DNA from: CAZBEA01 sp964519355
GTDB taxonomy: Bacteria > Patescibacteriota > Microgenomatia > Levybacterales > GWA1-39-11
NCBI GenBank assembly: GCA_964519355.1
Contig: CAZFJW010000052.1
Coordinates: forward strand, 1-8,741
Direction: 5' to 3'
Length of the DNA: 8,741 bases
Below the pieces are notes generated by a model. That model saw nothing but the letters and a program-made list of their open reading frames with translations. It did not search any database and was not told the DNA's origin. This document shows positions 5,480-8,741 of the stretch, piece by piece. The translations under genes were made by a program, and so were the position numbers. Position 1 is the first letter of the stretch, and every line of letters begins with the position of its first letter.

Positions 5480-5501
5480 CTGTATCCTTTATTGATAGAC
5501 T
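5472..5501 (+). promoter_or_regulatory. Promoter of the antiporter cluster, probably leaderless
   Basis: TTGAAT (5472-5477), an 18-nt spacer and TAGACT (5496-5501) fit a sigma-70-type promoter. The -10 ends 7 nt before the GTG start at 5509, so the mRNA would begin at or very near the start codon. The -35 lies inside the last codons of the rluA-like gene. A second possible -10 (TAGAAT, 5501-5506) is too close to the GTG. Confidence 0.5.
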
Positions 5502-5518
5502 AGAATTTGTGAATTCTA
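5501..5518. repeat. Perfect inverted repeat with the GTG start codon in its loop
   Basis: TAGAATT (5501-5507) and AATTCTA (5512-5518) are perfect 7-bp arms around TGTG. The GTG start codon of the antiporter gene spans the loop and the first G of its exit. If the mRNA starts at the GTG the left arm is not transcribed, and the element could only act on DNA. If a longer transcript from the upstream cluster reads through, it could hide or present the start codon. Confidence 0.5.
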
Positions 5519-7179
5519 TTTTTACTGAAATAACAATAATCGTTTCTATTTCTGCGTTATTTGCAATTATTTTCCGCGCATTTCGTCAGCCTCCGATTCT
5601 TGCTTATATTTTGACGGGAATTTTTATTGGAGCACTGAATTTTTATAACATAGCCAACATTGAAGTTTTAAATACTCTGGGTGAATTCGGAATTACATTT
5701 CTTCTTTTTATGCTGGGTCTTGAGCTTAAAATTTCTGAACTTAAGAGTGTGGGTAAAGTAGCTGTTATTGCTGGACTAGGACAGATAACATTTACCACAT
5801 TAGTTGGATTTGCTCTTACAATGCTGCTTGGGTTTTCGCTCACTGAATCGCTGTATATTTCTGTGGCGATGACATTTTCAAGTACGGTTATCATCGTGAA
5901 ATTACTCTCTGACAAAAAAGACCAGAATAGTCTTTATGGAAAAATATCAATTGGAGTTCTGCTTGTTCAGGATTTTGCAGCAATTGTAATTCTTATTTTG
6001 CTCTCCAGTATCGCACAATCTCATTCTTTTTCGGTCCTAACAATTCTATTTGTATTTGTTAAGGCGGCTCTTCTATTTACAGGAGCAATACTTGCAAGCA
6101 AATATATATTGCCAAAAATTATCAACTACATTGCTTCCTCTTCTGAAGCTCTTTTTATTTTCAGCATAGCGTTTGCATTCTTGGTTGCGTCCGTTGTTGC
6201 ATCTCCTTTGGTTGGATTTTCGATAGAGATTGGGGGTTTGCTGGCAGGGTTGGCCTTGGCTAGTTCTTCGGAGAATTATCATATCGTTGCCAGAATTCGT
6301 CCGCTTCGAGATTTTTTCATTACTTTGTTTTTTGTTCTACTGGGAACACAGATGGACCTTTCAAACATTGGTTCGATTTGGGTTCCGGCTCTTGTATTAT
6401 CGTTATTTGTTCTTATAGGCAATCCAATTATTATGCTTGTCATCTTGGGACTTATGGGATTTCATAAAAGAGTCGGGTTTCTTGTTGGACTTGCTGTTGC
6501 TCAAATTTCAGAATTTAGTCTCATTCTAATTTTCCTTGGGAACAAATTAAGTCATGTTAATAATGAGATTGTTTCTCTTATGGCAATGATAGCAATTGTA
6601 ACTTTCGGTGCGTCTACCTATATGATTCTCAATGCAAATCGTTTATATAGAATTTTTGCGAAAAGAATTAACATTTTTGAAAAAAGATCATCTAATTCTA
6701 TTCCACTTGTTACAAAAGTGTTTACCAAGCACATTATTTTGATTGGGGCAAATAGGGGAGGAGAAGTAATTCTTGAGACATTAAAAGATCTCGGGAAGGA
6801 CTTCTTAATAGTAGACTTTGATCCTGATGTTGTCGGTGAGCTTGAAAAACAGGGATACAACGTTCTTTTCGGAGATATTTCTGATCCTGAAACACAGGAA
6901 AAAGCAGGTTTTGGGTCAGCAGACCTTGTGATTTCTTCCAATGTTGATCGTGAAGATAATCTTGCCGTTGCTCATGCATTAACTCAGGCGAATAAGGATG
7001 CACAGTTTATTTGTTTGGCGCGAGATCGTTTTGACGCAAAAGAACTTTACAAGCATGGCGTGAGCTATGTTGTAATTCCAAGGCATTCAAGCGGAAAATA
7101 TATTGCTGAAATTTTGGAGAGTGGGAAATTATCTCGTCTCCCTCAGCTAAAAAATCGTGACTTAAAAGAACTTATGTAA
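5509..7179 (+). CDS. Kef-type monovalent cation:proton antiporter (CPA2) with TrkA-N domain
   Basis: CPA2 proteins exchange K+ or Na+ for protons across the inner membrane. The first 375 or so residues form a multi-helix exchanger domain with family marks: RQPPILAYILTG (26-37), FLLFMLGLEL (64-73), FSSTVIIVKLL (123-133), and VQD (153-155) with the conserved Asp155. The QD pair resembles KefB/KefC, not the DD pair of electrogenic relatives. A cytoplasmic TrkA-N (RCK) domain follows (about 407-525), with IVDFDP (434-439) and LFGDISDP (453-460), typical of nucleotide-gated regulation. Its glycine motif reads GANRGG (413-418), with Asn in place of the middle Gly of GxGxxG. There is no TrkA-C domain. 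The 556-residue length is normal for the family. GTG is the start; no nearby ATG would keep the first helix. It has its own promoter and is followed after 9 nt by the LytR_C gene. Confidence 0.93.
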   Translation: MNSIFTEITIIVSISALFAIIFRAFRQPPILAYILTGIFIGALNFYNIANIEVLNTLGEFGITFLLFMLGLELKISELKSVGKVAVIAGLGQITFTTLVGFALTMLLGFSLTESLYISVAMTFSSTVIIVKLLSDKKDQNSLYGKISIGVLLVQDFAAIVILILLSSIAQSHSFSVLTILFVFVKAALLFTGAILASKYILPKIINYIASSSEALFIFSIAFAFLVASVVASPLVGFSIEIGGLLAGLALASSSENYHIVARIRPLRDFFITLFFVLLGTQMDLSNIGSIWVPALVLSLFVLIGNPIIMLVILGLMGFHKRVGFLVGLAVAQISEFSLILIFLGNKLSHVNNEIVSLMAMIAIVTFGASTYMILNANRLYRIFAKRINIFEKRSSNSIPLVTKVFTKHIILIGANRGGEVILETLKDLGKDFLIVDFDPDVVGELEKQGYNVLFGDISDPETQEKAGFGSADLVISSNVDREDNLAVAHALTQANKDAQFICLARDRFDAKELYKHGVSYVVIPRHSSGKYIAEILESGKLSRLPQLKNRDLKELM

Positions 7180-7188
7180 TAATTCTGA

Positions 7189-8004
7189 ATGAAAGGAAAT
7201 TCCTCAGCAAATCCATCATTTTTATATCTCAAAATTTTCATTGGTATTTTTATTCTCCTGTCTCTTATTACATTATTGATAAGATCAATTAACTTAATAG
7301 AACACAAAACTTTTAATTTCAATGGGTACAACGTATTGCTTCTTGGCGAAAATGATGCTGAAGTTCTCTCATTCACAAAGGACAGAGGAGTTAGGAAGAT
7401 GGTTCGTTTGCATGTGACAGGCGGTGGAAAAGCTCTTGCAAAAAAGTCGCTTCTGAGCAGCAGTATGCTTCTTGGCGTGCCGCTGGATGGGGCGATCTCT
7501 TCGGATGCAGGTCTGGACGAAGTTTTCTCCTTCAAGAATTCATTTAGCGCGCTTTTTAAAAGTTCGCATATTAAAAAAAATAGAGTAGGCGATCTGGATT
7601 TTTTGCTTGTATATGCAGCAATTTCAAGAACTTCCAAGGACGAAATTTTTGAGAAAAAAGTTGATGTAACAGACCTTCTTGAAGAAAGAATCGACCCGAA
7701 GGAATTCTCAGACCTTTTCAAAAGAGAAGAAATAATTAATGCAAAGATCAGCGTAAGCATTATTAATGCTTCGGGGGTTAGTGGTGTTGCAAAAAAAGTC
7801 GCCGCAATGCTTGCGAATGAAGGGTATTATATTATCTCGATTGATTCAGCAGACATTCAGGATCCTCTGGAAATTACTGTTAGTGATAAGTATCCCATTT
7901 TCAATCGTTCTTATCTTTTTGATGCAGTTCCCCAGATATCACAGCAGACAAACTTAGAGGATATAAAAATTGTCATAGGAAAAAATATTGTGAAGAGTTT
8001 TTGA
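7189..8004 (+). CDS. Membrane-anchored protein with degenerate LCP-like region and LytR C-terminal domain
   Basis: The 271-residue protein has one N-terminal membrane helix (about 14-34) and an extracytoplasmic remainder. Residues 186-267 match a LytR_C domain: VSIINASGVSGVAKKVAAML (189-208) and IKIVIGKN (259-266). LytR_C often follows LytR-CpsA-Psr (LCP) domains, which attach glycopolymers to peptidoglycan. The middle here has LCP-like echoes: YNVLLLGEND (47-56) and LLGVPLDGAISSDAGLDEV (94-112). It lacks the catalytic Asp/Arg signatures such as the PRDT-type motif, so LCP activity looks lost or never present. A surface or cell-wall-associated role is inference. The gene begins 9 nt after the antiporter stop and has no Shine-Dalgarno; TAATAA (7177-7182) ends 6 nt before the ATG and could give an extra leaderless start, but this is weak. 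Confidence 0.8.
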   Translation: MKGNSSANPSFLYLKIFIGIFILLSLITLLIRSINLIEHKTFNFNGYNVLLLGENDAEVLSFTKDRGVRKMVRLHVTGGGKALAKKSLLSSSMLLGVPLDGAISSDAGLDEVFSFKNSFSALFKSSHIKKNRVGDLDFLLVYAAISRTSKDEIFEKKVDVTDLLEERIDPKEFSDLFKREEIINAKISVSIINASGVSGVAKKVAAMLANEGYYIISIDSADIQDPLEITVSDKYPIFNRSYLFDAVPQISQQTNLEDIKIVIGKNIVKSF

Positions 8005-8010
8005 TATAAT
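8002..8010 (+). promoter_or_regulatory. Extended -10 promoter of the 32-residue membrane peptide gene
   Basis: TGATATAAT forms a perfect extended -10 element (TGn plus TATAAT, 8005-8010). It overlaps the TGA stop of the LytR_C gene. The -10 ends exactly 6 nt before the ATG at 8017, the same spacing as the acyltransferase promoter. No -35 is recognised, which extended -10 promoters can tolerate. Confidence 0.55.
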
Positions 8011-8016
8011 TTTTAC

Positions 8017-8115
8017 ATGGGTTTTTGGATTTTTTTTATAATAACGCTTGCTATATCAATCGTGTGGTCTTCGATTTCGCTGTTGAAGGATTTGCGGTCG
8101 AACAGGAAACTTTAA
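8017..8115 (+). CDS. Small single-helix membrane peptide, function unknown
   Basis: A 32-codon frame encodes a peptide with one membrane helix (about residues 3-23, starting GFWIFFIITLAISIV) and a basic tail (KDLRSNRK). It is probably oriented with its C-terminus in the cytoplasm. Support for a real gene is the ideally spaced extended -10 promoter, the fit between two genes with no other use for the interval, and the coherent hydrophobic-then-basic composition. There is no Shine-Dalgarno, consistent with leaderless expression. Its stop overlaps the stop of the convergent TPR gene by 4 nt (8112-8115). I recognise no family. It could act with the upstream antiporter or LytR_C protein, but nothing in the sequence shows that. 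A chance frame is possible at this length. Confidence 0.5.
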   Translation: MGFWIFFIITLAISIVWSSISLLKDLRSNRKL

Positions 8116-8741
8116 TTTTTTGAAGAAAGACTTACGAACGAGGGTTGATCTTGAAATTTCTTTACACACTTTACTTCCTTAATAAAAACCGTTACGCTTT
8201 TCTCAGAAATTGCCTTTATGCATGCCTGGTATTCATTCCCCCCACCCATCATTTTTGCAAGTCTGAGTCCCACAGAATCCGGAAGCATGCCTATATATTT
8301 CTTATCGAGAGTAAGTACAAATATCTTAGACCTCTTAATAACTAAAAGCACAGGATCACCAGACTGAAGATATGAAATGCTTTTGAAGTCCGAAAGATTT
8401 TTAAGTTCCAGAGTTTTTGTTTTTCCTGCTTCTTCAATAAAAAAATCACTTCTCATATGAATTACTTCAGGTGCATGATTTTCTCCTGAATTTTTGTGAA
8501 TATTATTCATTCTTTTTAGATTTTTAATTGCTATTGGGTTGGTGGGGTCTATACTAATTACTTTTTTATATGTTGATTCTGCTTCCTCTTTTTCTCCATT
8601 TTGAAGCAATGAAAAAGCAAGACGGTTGAGCGTATCTATATCATTTGGAGACTCCGAGAGTATGGATTTATTTGCGTCAATAGCTCCTTGCCAATTATTT
8701 TTTAGGGCGTGGGCGATAGCTAGATCTTTAAGTGGAGTATT
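8112..8741 (-). CDS. TPR protein with conserved C-terminal domain (N-terminus outside window)
   Basis: The frame is open from the window edge to a TAA at 8114-8112 and gives the last 209 residues. The first 80 or so form tetratricopeptide-type helical hairpins: WQGAIDANKSILSESPND (17-34), then LNRLAFSLLQNGEKEEAEST (38-57) and VISIDPTNPIAIKNLKRM (61-78). A linker leads to a C-terminal beta-rich region beginning FFIEEAGKT (100-108) and continuing through SGDPVLLVI, YIGMLPDSVGLRLAKMM and GGGNEY. I associate this TPR plus FIEE-GKT arrangement with hypothetical proteins of Chloroflexi and CPR bacteria, from memory. TPRs mediate protein-protein contacts; the partner is unknown. A TTG at 8609-8607 is internal, not the start, because the TPR pattern continues upstream of it. 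The gene converges with the small membrane peptide gene. Confidence 0.85.
   Translation of the reverse strand, partial: NTPLKDLAIAHALKNNWQGAIDANKSILSESPNDIDTLNRLAFSLLQNGEKEEAESTYKKVISIDPTNPIAIKNLKRMNNIHKNSGENHAPEVIHMRSDFFIEEAGKTKTLELKNLSDFKSISYLQSGDPVLLVIKRSKIFVLTLDKKYIGMLPDSVGLRLAKMMGGGNEYQACIKAISEKSVTVFIKEVKCVKKFQDQPSFVSLSSKN

Noticed and set aside
7143..7760. A 205-codon minus-strand frame opposite the LytR_C gene
   Set aside because: The plus-strand frame has a membrane helix and a recognisable LytR_C domain; the minus frame is serine/leucine-rich shadow sequence with no motif.
8607..8609. TTG as the start of the TPR protein
   Set aside because: The frame stays open to the window edge and the upstream 44 residues continue the TPR pattern, so the gene is simply cut by the window.
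1..8741. Alternative genetic code with UGA as glycine
   Set aside because: The NIF3 and LytR_C genes end in TGA at sensible family lengths, and the other genes have no internal in-frame TGA.
1..8741. A novel defence, mobile or biosynthetic system
   Set aside because: No repeat array, transposase, integrase, nuclease, toxin-antitoxin or biosynthetic enzyme set is present; the genes are ordinary housekeeping and envelope genes.

Overview
The window looks like housekeeping sequence from a small-genome, AT-rich bacterium, most likely of the Candidate Phyla Radiation (Patescibacteria). This is inferred from gene content and protein style: a divergent maf, a two-helix membrane protein with a C-terminal zinc-binding motif, a stand-alone LytR_C protein, a TPR protein of a type I associate with Chloroflexi and CPR genomes, tight packing, and few Shine-Dalgarno sites. 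No 16S or ribosomal protein gene is present to confirm it. TGA is used as a stop (NIF3 and LytR_C genes), so the UGA-glycine code of Gracilibacteria/Absconditabacteria does not apply.

Layout. Positions 1-83 hold what looks like a divergent promoter region, with a possible minus-strand gene leaving the window at the left edge. A maf nucleotide pyrophosphatase gene (84-680, +) is followed 13 nt later by tRNA-Ala(CGC) (694-764, +). The tRNA abuts, tail to tail, a minus-strand gene for a small membrane protein with a zinc-binding motif (765-1154). A 70-bp divergent promoter region separates that gene from a PlsC-like acyltransferase gene (1225-2187, +). Next is a minus-strand tRNA-Leu(CAA) (2204-2441), interrupted by a 100-N scaffold gap whose two flanks carry the same 55 bp; this is most simply an unmerged contig overlap inside one tRNA gene. 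A promoter pair on opposite strands of the same 34 bp (2463-2496) serves the tRNA and a plus-strand cluster: NIF3-like protein (2529-3494), elongation factor P (3491-4045), an Lgt-like seven-helix membrane protein (4060-4731) and an RluA-type pseudouridine synthase (4721-5479). A second plus-strand cluster, with its own promoter, holds a Kef-type antiporter (5509-7179), a membrane-anchored protein with a LytR C-terminal domain (7189-8004) and a 32-residue membrane peptide (8017-8115). It converges on a partial TPR protein gene (8112-8741, -).

The genes do not form one obvious pathway. Nucleotide-pool cleaning (Maf), translation (EF-P, RluA, two tRNAs) and envelope functions (acyltransferase, Lgt-like, antiporter, LytR_C protein) are mixed. 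I found no CRISPR array, transposase, phage gene, toxin-antitoxin pair or recognisable defence system. The most interesting signal is in the non-coding DNA: several first-in-unit genes have a -10 box ending 6-7 nt before the start codon, which suggests leaderless mRNAs. There are also compact divergent promoters, a terminator-like hairpin in the NIF3 leader, and two related AGAATT/AATTCT palindromes at promoters. Several proteins (acyltransferase, Lgt-like, LytR_C, Maf, antiporter) have altered key motifs.
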